In this document: positions 35,314 through 44,250 of the stretch, in pieces
Layout of the letters: each line of letters opens with the position of its first letter
Position numbering within the stretch: the stretch's first letter is position 1
Assembly: GCF_039888675.1 (NCBI RefSeq)
Contig: NZ_JBDQQR010000002.1
Location: forward strand, 348,001-412,000
Origin: Mesorhizobium sp. CAU 1732
GTDB taxonomy: Bacteria > Pseudomonadota > Alphaproteobacteria > Rhizobiales > Rhizobiaceae
Length of the DNA stretch: 64,000 nucleotides
Direction: 5' to 3'
The notes under the pieces: generated by a model
Databases searched by the model: none
What the model was told of the DNA's origin: nothing
What the model saw: the letters and a program-made list of their open reading frames with translations, nothing else
Translations under genes and position numbers: made by a program

Positions 35314-35591
35314 GGAAACCCCCGGAACTGGACGCTTGCAGCGTCGGACCACAGTCGGGGATTGCGGTGACGGACTCCCGATGCATGGCGGACCGGCTTG
35401 CGAAACTGCAAGCCCAGACGGCCAGTTGGGCCGCTGCGTGGTCGATGGCTCCGCAGCACGGTATCGCTCGACACCGGCTGGATTTCCCCGCACCCTGGGC
35501 AATCCGCCCCATGCATTCCCCTTTTCACGTTCTCGCAGGGCGTCTTCCTGCGCCCTTTCGTTGCGTCAACAGTGGAACCCCGGACTGGCGC
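35314..35591. other. Untranslated stretch between the divergent amidohydrolase and LysR genes
   Basis: This is the left part of the 391-base gap between the two divergent starts. Open frames cross it on both strands, including one in frame with the LysR gene, but they show no recognisable protein motif and no good ribosome site. I take it as a promoter region for the amidohydrolase-transporter operon. Nothing else is visible in it. Confidence 0.5.
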
Positions 35592-35636
35592 TTGGCAAAT
35601 TCGCTTTTGGCAAATGGTTATGCAAAATATGCATAA
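35592..35636. promoter_or_regulatory. Probable LysR binding region
   Basis: TTGGCAAAT occurs twice, 15 bases apart (35592 and 35607). An inverted repeat, TTATGCA and TGCATAA around AAATA, follows at 35618-35636. The inner part matches the T-N11-A pattern of LysR-type sites (T35621 to A35633). It lies 69-113 bases upstream of the LysR start, where an autoregulated divergent promoter is expected. Confidence 0.6.
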
Positions 35637-35704
35637 TCGGGAACGTGCAGCCTTGCCGTTCCCAGCAAGCAGAATTGTTCGTCCGATCAGAACGGAGCGT
35701 TGCT

Positions 35705-36643
35705 TTGGAGATCAAGTGGCTCGAAGATTTTGTGGCCCTTGCCGAGGCCTCGAGTTTTTCCCGCGCTGCGGAATTGCGCAACGTCACCCAGTCGGCCTTC
35801 AGCCGGCGGATCAAACAGCTTGAAACCTGGCTGGGTGCCACCTTGATCAGCCGGGCCACCATGCCCGCCGAATTGACCGCGGCGGGGCGCAACTTCCTGC
35901 CCGTGGCGCAGGAAACCATCCGCACCTTCCACACCATACGCGAAACGCTCCACCCCGGCACGGAGACGCGCCTCGTCCGCATCGCCGCCCTGCACACGCT
36001 TACATTGACCTTCTTTCCCGAATGGCTCCGACGGCTGGAAGCGGTGGCAGGCCCTTTCGGCACGGCGTTCATTCCAGACCGCGGCGGCATCGAAGCCAAT
36101 GTCGAGGCGATGGTCATGGACGAGGCGGATCTGTTCCTGACCTACGCCCATCCCGAGGTGCCCTTTCACCTCGACCACGACAGGTTCGAATATTTGATCA
36201 TCGGCACCGACCGCCTGATCCCGGTAGCCGCACCACAAGTGCGCATCTCAGGCGCGCTTCATCCCGGCGCGGGCATCCTGGACCGGGCGGTCTCCGGCGA
36301 TTTGGTCGTGCCCTGCCTCTCCTACGGCCCTTCGTCCTTCTTCGGGGTGGCGCTGGGGCAGCTTCTGGCCAAACGCCCATCATTTGGCCGACGGACGGTG
36401 CACGAGAACACCATCAGCGCCGGCCTGAAGACCGTCGCCGTCACCGGATCCGGCCTGTGCTGGCTGCCCGAAAGCCTCGTCGCCGACGAATTGGCCGATG
36501 GCAGGCTGGTCATCGCCAGCGCCTCGCGGAACTGGCTGATGGACCTGGAAATCCGGCTCTACCGTCACGCGGCCAACCGGGTGAAGCCGGTCGAAACGAT
36601 GTGGGATGCCGCCGCGCAGATCCGGGCGTGCCTCACCCCTTGA
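35705..36643 (+). CDS. LysR-family transcriptional regulator
   Basis: This 312-residue LysR-type activator or repressor has an N-terminal winged helix at about 1-60 (EIKWLEDFVALAEASSFSRAAELRNVTQSAFSRRIKQLE). The effector domain of about 220 residues has the usual IRIAALHTL-type opening (VRIAALHTLTLTFFPEWL). The start is TTG with GGAG at 35694-35697, 7 bases upstream; the longer frame from 35306 would add 133 unconserved residues. It converges on the M55 peptidase gene with an 11-base overlap of the 3' ends. It probably controls the amidohydrolase/dipeptide transporter operon and perhaps the peptidases. Confidence 0.9.
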   Translation: MEIKWLEDFVALAEASSFSRAAELRNVTQSAFSRRIKQLETWLGATLISRATMPAELTAAGRNFLPVAQETIRTFHTIRETLHPGTETRLVRIAALHTLTLTFFPEWLRRLEAVAGPFGTAFIPDRGGIEANVEAMVMDEADLFLTYAHPEVPFHLDHDRFEYLIIGTDRLIPVAAPQVRISGALHPGAGILDRAVSGDLVVPCLSYGPSSFFGVALGQLLAKRPSFGRRTVHENTISAGLKTVAVTGSGLCWLPESLVADELADGRLVIASASRNWLMDLEIRLYRHAANRVKPVETMWDAAAQIRACLTP

Positions 36644-37430
36644 TGAACCGCAGGGCACGCAGGATTTCGAAGAACTCCGCCGCCTCGAAGGCCACCGCCC
36701 GCGGGCCATGCGCGCTGGCCCCCGGATACCAGCGCGATTGATAGGCGTTGACCGGATTCACGAACTCGACCACCACCTCCCAGGGGCCATCGGTGGCGGG
36801 AATGCCGCCCGCGTCGGTCTTCAGCGCGGCCTCGACCCCTTCGCGGATCAGGCGGCAGGATCGTGTCGGCGCGATCGAATTCGAAGCGGGACCGGCGCCG
36901 AACAGCGTTTCCACCGTTCCCATGCCGGGGATCATCGTCCGCGCGTCGCCGCAGATGCCGGCATCTCCCGCCAGAAACACCGAGGGCACACCGTAAAGTG
37001 CGGCGCAGAGCGCATTGACCGTGAACTCGGACGCCACCTCGCCATTCAGCAGCAGGCGCGAGATCTTGAGGTTCGAGGTATGGGCGAGAGGATTGTCCTC
37101 GGTCCCGGCCTTGGAATGGTAGCCGGTGTAGATGGCGGCGGCGAAGCTGTCGTCCAGCCCGAACATCATTGCGTCCGGATGCCCCGACCAGTTGCGCACG
37201 ATCCGGACATAGTCCGGCAGCCGTTCGACGAGCAGGTTGCGGCCGCTGTCATGCGCGTCCTTGACGACGACCTCGGTCGCGCCGGCAGCACGCGCGCCTT
37301 CGCAGGCGGCAAGCACCTCGGCGGTCATCAGGGCGCGGTATTCCGTCCAGTCGGCATGGCCGTGGATCGTCTCGTCCCAATGGTTGATGCCGGCGGTGCC
37401 TTCGATGTCGGCGGAAATGAAGATCTTCAT
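36633..37430 (-). CDS. dppA: M55 family D-aminopeptidase (DppA-like)
   Basis: This 265-residue zinc aminopeptidase resembles Bacillus DppA, which releases D-amino acids such as D-Ala from short peptides. The metal ligands are visible: D8 and E10 in SADIEG, H60 in KDAHDSG, H105 in GYHSKAG and a Glu in NGEVASE. H117 in LAHTSN matches the catalytic histidine. The start at MKIFISADIEG overlaps the DmpA-like gene stop as ATGA; the longer frame is a shadow. In Bacillus this gene heads the dipeptide permease operon, so its place here beside a dipeptide importer supports D-peptide use. Confidence 0.92.
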   Translation of the reverse strand: MKIFISADIEGTAGINHWDETIHGHADWTEYRALMTAEVLAACEGARAAGATEVVVKDAHDSGRNLLVERLPDYVRIVRNWSGHPDAMMFGLDDSFAAAIYTGYHSKAGTEDNPLAHTSNLKISRLLLNGEVASEFTVNALCAALYGVPSVFLAGDAGICGDARTMIPGMGTVETLFGAGPASNSIAPTRSCRLIREGVEAALKTDAGGIPATDGPWEVVVEFVNPVNAYQSRWYPGASAHGPRAVAFEAAEFFEILRALRFIKG

Positions 37431-38461
37431 CGTAGGGGGTTCTCCTTGAGCCAATCGGCCAGCGCCGGATAGAGCCGGCCAGTGCGACTTCGGGTAGCGG
37501 GCGCCTCGCATAGCGCGTTCAGGACAGCCTCCTGCGTGGCCTCGGCAACCGCACGAAACGCCAGATCGATCTTGCCGTCATCCAGCCGCCGCAGCGGCGC
37601 GAAGGCTGATTTCGGGTCATGCTCGACCGGATCGGCGGTGGTGAAGCAGATCGCCAGATCGCCGCTGCCATTACCCCAGAACGCGCCAAGCCGCGCCAGC
37701 CCGGCCCCGGCCCGACGCGCCACGCGCTGCAATTGCCGGTCACCGAGCGGCAGGTCCGTGGCCAGAACGACGATCACCGAGCCTTTTTCCGCCTCGGCAT
37801 CCGCACCGGGAACGGGGCGGCGGCCATCCGGCAGGACCAGTTGCCCCGCCGACCCGAAATTCGCCAGAACCAGCGCCCCAAGCGTGAAGTCCTCGGCCCC
37901 GATGCGCATCAGCCGCGACGACGTGCCGATCCCGGCCTTGAAACCGAATGCGGTCATGCCCGTTCCCGCGCCGACCGCACCTTGCGCGAAGCGGCCGGGC
38001 CTCGCGGCATCCAGCGCAGCACCCGCATCCTCGGGTGTGACGGCCATGGCCTGAATGTCGTTGATTCCGCCGTCATTGCATTCGCAGACCAGGGCGTTGA
38101 CGGTCGCCGTCCTGCGCCCGATCGCGGGATTGGCCGCAATCGCTCTGCGGATCAGCTCCTGCGTGCAGGAGGCGACGCCGAAGGTATTCGTCAGCAGGAT
38201 CGGCGTTTCGAGCGTACCGAGCTCGGCAACCTGCATCAGCCCTGCCGACTTGCCGAAACCGTTGATGACGTCGACAGCCGCCCGCGGCTTGAGCCGAAAC
38301 GGATCGCCCCCATGCGGCAGGATCGCGGTAACCCCCGTCGCCAATCCGTCACCCGACAGAGTGCGATGGCCGACCGACACGCCGGCAACATCGGTGATCG
38401 CGTTGAGTGGGCCGACGGCCAAGCCTCCGATCATCAGTCCCAGCTCGCGTGCGGTCGCCAT
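37427..38461 (-). CDS. S58/P1 family peptidase (DmpA/beta-aminopeptidase-like)
   Basis: This 344-residue Ntn-type hydrolase cleaves itself to make its active serine. The opening GPLNAITDVAGVSVGHRTL, the region NTFGVASC and the segment CNDGGINDI match the DmpA/BapA family. The probable autoprocessing site is Gly227-Ser228 in AEKGSVIVVLATDLPL, with Ser228 as nucleophile. Family members release N-terminal L- or beta-amino acids or hydrolyse D-Ala amides and esters. It is coupled by ATGA to the M55 D-aminopeptidase, so the pair probably finishes peptides imported by the adjacent ABC system. No signal peptide is visible. Confidence 0.92.
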   Translation of the reverse strand: MATARELGLMIGGLAVGPLNAITDVAGVSVGHRTLSGDGLATGVTAILPHGGDPFRLKPRAAVDVINGFGKSAGLMQVAELGTLETPILLTNTFGVASCTQELIRRAIAANPAIGRRTATVNALVCECNDGGINDIQAMAVTPEDAGAALDAARPGRFAQGAVGAGTGMTAFGFKAGIGTSSRLMRIGAEDFTLGALVLANFGSAGQLVLPDGRRPVPGADAEAEKGSVIVVLATDLPLGDRQLQRVARRAGAGLARLGAFWGNGSGDLAICFTTADPVEHDPKSAFAPLRRLDDGKIDLAFRAVAEATQEAVLNALCEAPATRSRTGRLYPALADWLKENPLR

Positions 38462-38669
38462 CCCGTCCCGTTCCTTGTCCCTGCGGGCGCATCATGCCAG
38501 CCTGAAATTACAGCCGCTACCGGCAATGCGTCATCGGTCCAGACAACACCCGTCGCCGGATCGCGCCGTCTGGGTCTCTGGAGCAATCATATCTGAAGCG
38601 TGAAGAGTGCTTTTGACTATGCTGATGCCGACGACGCCTGAAACGATCCTGTGAAGAGGCCCTCAACAT

Positions 38670-40139
38670 ATGGCTGCACGCGTATTGATTGCCGAGTTCA
38701 TGCACGAAACGAATACGTTCAGCGTTCAGAAGACGGACCGAACCAGTTTTGAGACGTGCTCTCTTTGTCTTGAGAATGAAATCAACGCCGCCTTCCAGGG
38801 CACCCATACTTTCATGGGCGCCGGCTACGAGGCAGCCGAACGGTTCGGCTGGACGATCGCTGCGCCTCTCGTCGCCGGAGCCAATCCGGCGGGGCGGGTC
38901 ACGGACGCATGCTTCGAGGAGTTCGCGGCGATCCTTCTTGCGGCGGCCGGTGAGGTGGACGGCATCCTGCTGCATCTTCATGGTGCCATGTCCACGCAGA
39001 GCCATGACGATGGCGAGGGCGAACTGCTCGCGCGCATCCGGGCGGCTGTCGGGTCGGCGATTCCCGTTGTCGTGGTGCTCGATCTCCACGCCACCGTGAC
39101 GCAGCGCATGGCCGACAATTCCAGCGCCCTGATCTCCTATCGCACCTACCCGCATATCGACCAGTATGAGCGCGGGCATCAGGCGGCGGCGCTGCTGGAC
39201 CGCACTTTGCGGGGCGCGGTCCGACCCAAGGTCGCCATAGCCCGTCGCCCCATCCTCTACGCCATGGATGGCGGACGCACGACGTCGAAGCCGATGGTGG
39301 AGCTGCTGAAACGAGCAGACGCGCTTGAGGCGTCCGGCGAGGCGCTCGTCGTCAGTATCCAGGCCGGCTTCTCGTCGGCCGACATCCATGACATCGGCCC
39401 TTCCATCGCCGTCACCGCCGAAGATGAAACCAGGGCGCAGGCGATCGCGGAAGAGCTGATGGACTATGTCTGGCAGGAACGCCATTGGTCCACGATCTCC
39501 TTCACGCCGCTGGACGAGGCGATCGCCGAGGCGGTCTTGCCGTCACCCGACGGCAGGCCGCTCGTCATTTCGGACTATTCCGACAATCCCGGCTCAGGCG
39601 CCTATGGCGACGCAACGACCCTGCTCCGCGCGATCCTTGCAGCCAAGCTCACCAATGTCGGCTTCTACGCCATCTGCGATCCCGAAGCGGCCTTGCAGGC
39701 GCAGGAAGCCGGGGTGGGCAACATGGTGCGCCTGAAACTGGGCGGCAAGGTCGATCCCACCATCGGCGGTGCACCTCTGGAGGTCACGGCGGAAGTCGTC
39801 ACCCTCTCAAACGGCCGTTTCATCGCCTACGGCCCCATGGGCGGCGGGGCATGGCGCAACCACGGCCTCTCCGCGCTCCTGCGGGTCGACGGTGTCGAGA
39901 TCGTGGTGATCACGAACAACGGCCAGGCAACGGATCTGGCGCAATTCACGTCCCTCGGCGTGGATCCGCAGCGCAAATCCACGCTGGTCGTCAAGTCGAT
40001 GCAGCATTTCCGAGCCGCCTTCGAACCGATCGCCCGCAAGGTGATCGAGGTCGATACGGGCGCGCTTTCGACCAAGAACTTCCTTGTCCGGCCCTACAAA
40101 AACATACGTCGGCCAATCTGGCCGCTGGATGACATTTGA
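38670..40139 (+). CDS. M81 family metallopeptidase (MlrC/microcystinase C-like)
   Basis: This 489-residue zinc-dependent peptidase belongs to the MlrC family, best known for the last step of microcystin breakdown. Visible features are AEFMHETNTFS (H12), ILLHLHGAMSTQSHDDGEGE, the metal motif VVVLDLHATVT (D138, H140) and YPHIDQYERGHQAA. The C-terminal domain contains AYGPMGGGAWRNHGLSALLRV. The family cleaves short linear peptides, including ones with D- or beta-amino acids. It is divergent from the DmpA-like gene across 208 bases and transcribed alone. No cyclic-peptide opening enzyme (MlrA) is seen nearby. Confidence 0.92.
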   Translation: MAARVLIAEFMHETNTFSVQKTDRTSFETCSLCLENEINAAFQGTHTFMGAGYEAAERFGWTIAAPLVAGANPAGRVTDACFEEFAAILLAAAGEVDGILLHLHGAMSTQSHDDGEGELLARIRAAVGSAIPVVVVLDLHATVTQRMADNSSALISYRTYPHIDQYERGHQAAALLDRTLRGAVRPKVAIARRPILYAMDGGRTTSKPMVELLKRADALEASGEALVVSIQAGFSSADIHDIGPSIAVTAEDETRAQAIAEELMDYVWQERHWSTISFTPLDEAIAEAVLPSPDGRPLVISDYSDNPGSGAYGDATTLLRAILAAKLTNVGFYAICDPEAALQAQEAGVGNMVRLKLGGKVDPTIGGAPLEVTAEVVTLSNGRFIAYGPMGGGAWRNHGLSALLRVDGVEIVVITNNGQATDLAQFTSLGVDPQRKSTLVVKSMQHFRAAFEPIARKVIEVDTGALSTKNFLVRPYKNIRRPIWPLDDI

Positions 40140-40173
40140 TCGAAGCGCCGTCCGCGTTCGGGACGAAAGGACG

Positions 40174-41634
40174 TCAGCCTTCGCCGACCACTGCCTCGGC
40201 TTCGATCTCGACCTTGTAGTCGCCGATGAGCGCGTCGACGGCCAGCAGCGTATTGGCGGGACGGACATCGCCGAAGAAGCGGCCATGGGCGCGGGAGACG
40301 GCCTCCCAGTCCTGCACGTCGGCAAGATAGACGCGCGTGCGCACGACATCGTCCATCGTGCCGCCGAGCGCGCGGATCGATGCCGCGATCTTGTCGAGGC
40401 AATAGGTTGCCTGCGCGCCCGCATCGCCCGGCGCCACCACCCGGTCGGCGCCATGGGTCGCGGTCGTTCCCGACACCAGAATGCGATCGCCGGTCCTCAC
40501 CGCGCGCGAATAGCCGGCAAGCGGCTCCCAGACACTGCCTGAGGACACACGCATACGGCCGGGCTTGCCCGCGAGGGGTTCGGCCGCATAGACGCTCGGA
40601 ATGCTGTCGAGGTGATGCGACAGGTCGCCCGATGCGGTGAGAAACGGCGCCCGGCGATACTCGTCGCCGCAATCGCCGGAGATCGGGCGAGTGCCCGCAA
40701 ATGCACCCTCTAGCAGCGCGTGGTCCTGCGCATCGAGCGCGAAGGAAAACAGCCGCGCATTGTCGGCGCGATGCTCGTTCTCGCCCAGCCGCGCCCCGAT
40801 GATCACGCCTGCGACGCTGGCATGATCCAGCACCCAGCGCGTGGCGACGTTGGATACCGAGACGCCGTGCCTGTCGGCGATCGCGGACGCGGCGCGCAAA
40901 ATGGCCTGATACGCGTCCCACCCGCCGGCCGCCTCGATGAAGCGACGATATTTCATCCCGGACCAGTCGCCGATTTCGGCCGGTTCAGGCTGGCCGAGCC
41001 AGCGTGACGACAGGAAGCCGCCGCACAGGGTACCGTAGGCGAAGAGCCTGACGCCGGTGCGCGCGCACAAATCCGACAGCGCGCCGGCCGCGCGCCGGTC
41101 GATCAGCGAGAACGACACCTGGTTGGAGACGATCGGAATGCCCTCGGCAAGCGCGACAGCGAGATGGGCGGCATCGAAATTCGTGAGCCCGATCTCGCCG
41201 ATCAGCCCTTCCGCGCGCAGCTTCGTCATCTCGTGCAGCGCGTCGAGCCAGGCGGGATGCTCGAACGTCCACCAGTGGAACTGAAGGAGGTCGATCTTCG
41301 CCACGCCAAGCCGGTCGAGCCTGTCCTGCACGCCGCGGCGCACGACGTCCGGTGTCATGGGACCCGGCTCGGGGCACCATTTGGTAAAGGCGAGTGGACG
41401 CTGCGAACCGGTATGCCGCTTCAGAACCGCGCCGGCGATCAGCTCCGCGCTGCCATAATGATCGGCCATGTCGAAGGTCGTGAAGCCGTCGGTGACATAG
41501 GCTTCGAGATGGTCCGCCGCCCGTTCGACATCCAGCGGACCACCGTCCTTCTCGATGTCGGCAACCTGCCACAGCCCGGTGAGGACGCGCGAGATTTCAA
41601 GGCCTGGCGCGAGGCGAAGACGGTCGGGAATCAT
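40174..41634 (-). CDS. Aldo/keto reductase fused to a RidA-like domain
   Basis: This 486-residue two-domain protein starts with an aldo/keto reductase barrel (about 1-345). The catalytic tetrad is D56, Y60, K85 and H120 (TTFDMADHYGS, FTKWCP, LLQFHWW). Residues about 361-486 form a RidA/YjgF-like domain (GYSRAVRTGDRILVSGTTATHG through IGDYKVEIEAEAVVG). In the RidA signature, where the deaminase has Arg (PARS), this protein has Asn461 (PANT), so it probably is not an imine deaminase. The start overlaps livM as ATGA, making it the last gene of the importer operon. It may reduce or oxidise the imported sugar-like or carbonyl substrate. Confidence 0.88.
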   Translation of the reverse strand: MIPDRLRLAPGLEISRVLTGLWQVADIEKDGGPLDVERAADHLEAYVTDGFTTFDMADHYGSAELIAGAVLKRHTGSQRPLAFTKWCPEPGPMTPDVVRRGVQDRLDRLGVAKIDLLQFHWWTFEHPAWLDALHEMTKLRAEGLIGEIGLTNFDAAHLAVALAEGIPIVSNQVSFSLIDRRAAGALSDLCARTGVRLFAYGTLCGGFLSSRWLGQPEPAEIGDWSGMKYRRFIEAAGGWDAYQAILRAASAIADRHGVSVSNVATRWVLDHASVAGVIIGARLGENEHRADNARLFSFALDAQDHALLEGAFAGTRPISGDCGDEYRRAPFLTASGDLSHHLDSIPSVYAAEPLAGKPGRMRVSSGSVWEPLAGYSRAVRTGDRILVSGTTATHGADRVVAPGDAGAQATYCLDKIAASIRALGGTMDDVVRTRVYLADVQDWEAVSRAHGRFFGDVRPANTLLAVDALIGDYKVEIEAEAVVGEG

Positions 41635-42605
41635 GGCGAAGCCTCGGTTCGTTTGCGGCCCAGCGCATGGCGGGACAAGGTCCTCACCTCGCGCAGGATG
41701 CCTTGCGGACGCAGAAGAAGGATGGCGCAGAGGGCCACGCCGATCACGACGAGGCGCAGCGATGCGGCGCGCGCCTGCGACCCGGCCGGGAACGTCGCCT
41801 CGATGAGCTGGCCGGACAGCGCCCACAGCGCCCAGACGAGCACCGCGCCAAGGATCGCGCCGCGATTGTTGCCCGAGCCGCCGACGATCAGCATCGCCCA
41901 GACCTGGAAGGTGATCATCGGCAGGTAGTTTTCAGGCGCGATGAAGCCGATGAAATGGGCCTGCACCGCGCCGGCCAGCCCCATGATGGCACCGCCCAGC
42001 GTGAAGGCCTGTATTCGCAGCCATTTCGGGCTCTTGCCGAGCGCCTGCGCGGCGATCTCGTCCTCACGCACGGCACGCAGGACGCGGCCCCACGGGCTGC
42101 GGACCAGACGTTCCAGCACCAGATAGGTGACGAGCACGACGAGCGCCACGATCGCCAGGTTGGCGAGCCCGAAGGCCAGCGCATTGCCCGCCAATCCCGC
42201 AAAGGGACGCGGTATGAAGGTGATGCCGAATGGTCCGCCGGTCAGCCCGACCAAATTGAGCGCGGCAAGCTGCACCGTCACCGAAACACCGAAGGTCGTG
42301 ATGGCCAGATAATCGGCGCGCAGGCGAATCGTCAGCCAGCCGATGAAGAAGGCGAGCAATGCAGCCACCGCCATCCCGCCGGCCCAGCCGACGACGATGG
42401 GCAGGCCGAAGCCGCCGATGCGGTCGGCAGTGTCGGGCGTCGTCAGGATCGCGGATGCGTAGGCGCCCACGGCGACGAAGGCGGCGATGCCGACATTAAA
42501 CAGCCCGGTCTGGCCCCACTGGACGTTCAGGCCCAGGCAGATGATGGCGTAGGTGAGCGCGATCGTCAGGAAAAATGCGCCGTAGGCCAGAAGCTCCGGG
42601 CTCAT
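41631..42605 (-). CDS. livM: Branched-chain amino acid-type ABC transporter permease (LivM)
   Basis: This 324-residue LivM-type permease has the opening LTYAIICLGLNVQWGQTGLFNVGIAAFVAVGAY. The coupling region VRSPWGRVLRAVREDEIAAQALGKSPKWLRIQAF and the motif FSGPENYLPMITF-like APENYLPMITFQVWAMLIVGGSGNNRGAILG are present. The start at MSPELLAYG overlaps livH as ATGA. The family imports branched-chain amino acids, urea, amides and sometimes aromatic acids, so the substrate cannot be assumed to be an amino acid here. Confidence 0.94.
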   Translation of the reverse strand: MSPELLAYGAFFLTIALTYAIICLGLNVQWGQTGLFNVGIAAFVAVGAYASAILTTPDTADRIGGFGLPIVVGWAGGMAVAALLAFFIGWLTIRLRADYLAITTFGVSVTVQLAALNLVGLTGGPFGITFIPRPFAGLAGNALAFGLANLAIVALVVLVTYLVLERLVRSPWGRVLRAVREDEIAAQALGKSPKWLRIQAFTLGGAIMGLAGAVQAHFIGFIAPENYLPMITFQVWAMLIVGGSGNNRGAILGAVLVWALWALSGQLIEATFPAGSQARAASLRLVVIGVALCAILLLRPQGILREVRTLSRHALGRKRTEASP

Positions 42606-43513
42606 GCCTGCCTCCCGAACAGGCCGGTCGGACGGACCAGCAGGATAGCGACGAGGATGACGAAGGCGACGCCGGCCCGCCATTGCGCGCCCACGAACTG
42701 CACTGCAAGCGCCTCGCCGAAGCCGACGATCAACCCACCGACGATCGCGCCGGGCACCGAACCGATGCCGCCGAGAATCGCAGCCGCGAAGAGCGGGAGC
42801 AGGATGTCGAAGCCCATATAGGGGCGGATCTGGACGAGCAGCCCGGCAATGACACCGGCCGCGCAGGCAAGCGACGCACCGAGGATCCAGACGGTTCGGA
42901 TCACACGGTCGACATCGACGCCGAACAGCCCCGACAGGCTCGGGTTCTCGCTGACGGCGCGCATCGCGCGGCCGGTCGGCGTCCGCGTCAGCAGCACATG
43001 CACTGCGACCACGAGCACGCATGTCAGGCCGAGCGCGAAAAGCTGGTCCGGCGTCGCGCGGATACCACCGCCCAGCGGCATGGCGATCTGAAGCTCGCGC
43101 GTGAAGTAGCCCGGACGCGACGTGTAGATGAATTCAAGCAGGCTGCGCAGCGCCATCGATGCGCCGAAGCTTGCCATCACGACGATGATCATCGCCGACT
43201 GGCGCTTGCGGAATATGCGAAACAGCACCGCGTCGGCGAGAAGCGCGAGCAGGGCCGTCAGCCCCATGGCGAGCACGGTCGCGATCACGAGGCCCCAACC
43301 GAACGAGAACGGACCGAGCGGCGAGCCTGCACCAGCCACCACCGCGCCGATCAGAGCCGAGAGCGACATGGCGAAATAGGCGCCCCATGCGATCAGTTCG
43401 CCATGGGCGAAATTGGGAAAGCGCAGGATCGAATAGACCAATGTCAGTCCGATCGCGCCGAGCCCGATCATCGAACCGGCGATCAGCCCGTCCATCAGGA
43501 TTTGCAGGTTCAT
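42602..43513 (-). CDS. livH: Branched-chain amino acid-type ABC transporter permease (LivH)
   Basis: This 303-residue LivH-type permease has the opening MNLQILMDGLIAGSMIGLGAIGLTLVYSILRFPNFAHGELIAWGAY. The coupling loop TPTGRAMRAVSENPSLSGLFGVDVDRVIRTVWILG and the later GGIGSVPGAIVGGLIVGFGEAL follow. ATGA overlaps join it to livF upstream and livM downstream. Confidence 0.94.
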   Translation of the reverse strand: MNLQILMDGLIAGSMIGLGAIGLTLVYSILRFPNFAHGELIAWGAYFAMSLSALIGAVVAGAGSPLGPFSFGWGLVIATVLAMGLTALLALLADAVLFRIFRKRQSAMIIVVMASFGASMALRSLLEFIYTSRPGYFTRELQIAMPLGGGIRATPDQLFALGLTCVLVVAVHVLLTRTPTGRAMRAVSENPSLSGLFGVDVDRVIRTVWILGASLACAAGVIAGLLVQIRPYMGFDILLPLFAAAILGGIGSVPGAIVGGLIVGFGEALAVQFVGAQWRAGVAFVILVAILLVRPTGLFGRQA

Positions 43514-44250
43514 GACGCGGCCCTTTCCCTGGCGTGATCGAGTCCCAGGAAAAGGGCGCCTAGATCGGGATGGTCAGATAGGGCCTGCGCCGGAGCATCG
43601 AAACGAAGCCGGCCGTCGACCAGCACCACGCCGCGCTCGACGATCCTCAGGGCGGCGCGTACATTCTGTTCGACAAGGAGAATGGTCACGCCGCTCTCGC
43701 TGATCCGCTTCAGCGTCTCGAAGACGTCTGACACGAGTTTGGGCGAAAGACCGGCGGAGGGCTCGTCGAGCACCAGAACCGACGGTTCGAGCAGGAGCGC
43801 GCGCGCGACCGCCAGCATCTGGCGCTGCCCGCCCGACAGACTGCCGGCGCTGCGGCCCGTCTCCCGCGCGAGATCGGGAAACATGTCGAACATGCGCGCG
43901 ATGGCGGCTGCCTGGCCGCCCTTGGCGAGCGGCGCCGCGGCAAGCTGCAGATTCTCGCGGATCGACAGCGTGGTGAAGATGTTCTCCGTCTGCGGGACGA
44001 ATGCCATACCGCGCTTCAGGATCGCGTGCGGCTTCAGCCCGACGATCGATGCACCGTCGAGTTCCGCCGTGCCGCCGAAGATCGGCACCACACCGGCCAG
44101 CGCCTTGACGAACGTCGATTTGCCGGCGCCGTTCGGCCCGAAGATCGCAACGAACTCGCCCTTCGTCAGCGAGAAATCGATGCCCTTGACGATCGGTAGG
44201 TCGCGCTCGTAGCCGGCGACGAGACCGGTCGTGGCAATGACCGCGCTCAT
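43510..44250 (-). CDS. livF: ABC transporter ATP-binding protein (LivF)
   Basis: This 246-residue LivF-type ATPase has Walker A GPNGAGKST, signature LSGGQRQMLAVARAL and Walker B VLVLDEPSAGLSP. The start at MSAVIATTGL overlaps livG as ATGA. It energises the LivHM permease together with LivG. Confidence 0.94.
   Translation of the reverse strand: MSAVIATTGLVAGYERDLPIVKGIDFSLTKGEFVAIFGPNGAGKSTFVKALAGVVPIFGGTAELDGASIVGLKPHAILKRGMAFVPQTENIFTTLSIRENLQLAAAPLAKGGQAAAIARMFDMFPDLARETGRSAGSLSGGQRQMLAVARALLLEPSVLVLDEPSAGLSPKLVSDVFETLKRISESGVTILLVEQNVRAALRIVERGVVLVDGRLRFDAPAQALSDHPDLGALFLGLDHARERAAS

Noticed and set aside
35306..35704. In-frame upstream extension of the LysR gene (133 codons)
   Set aside because: LysR proteins begin with the HTH, a ribosome site stands just before the TTG at 35705, and the extension would cover the promoter region.
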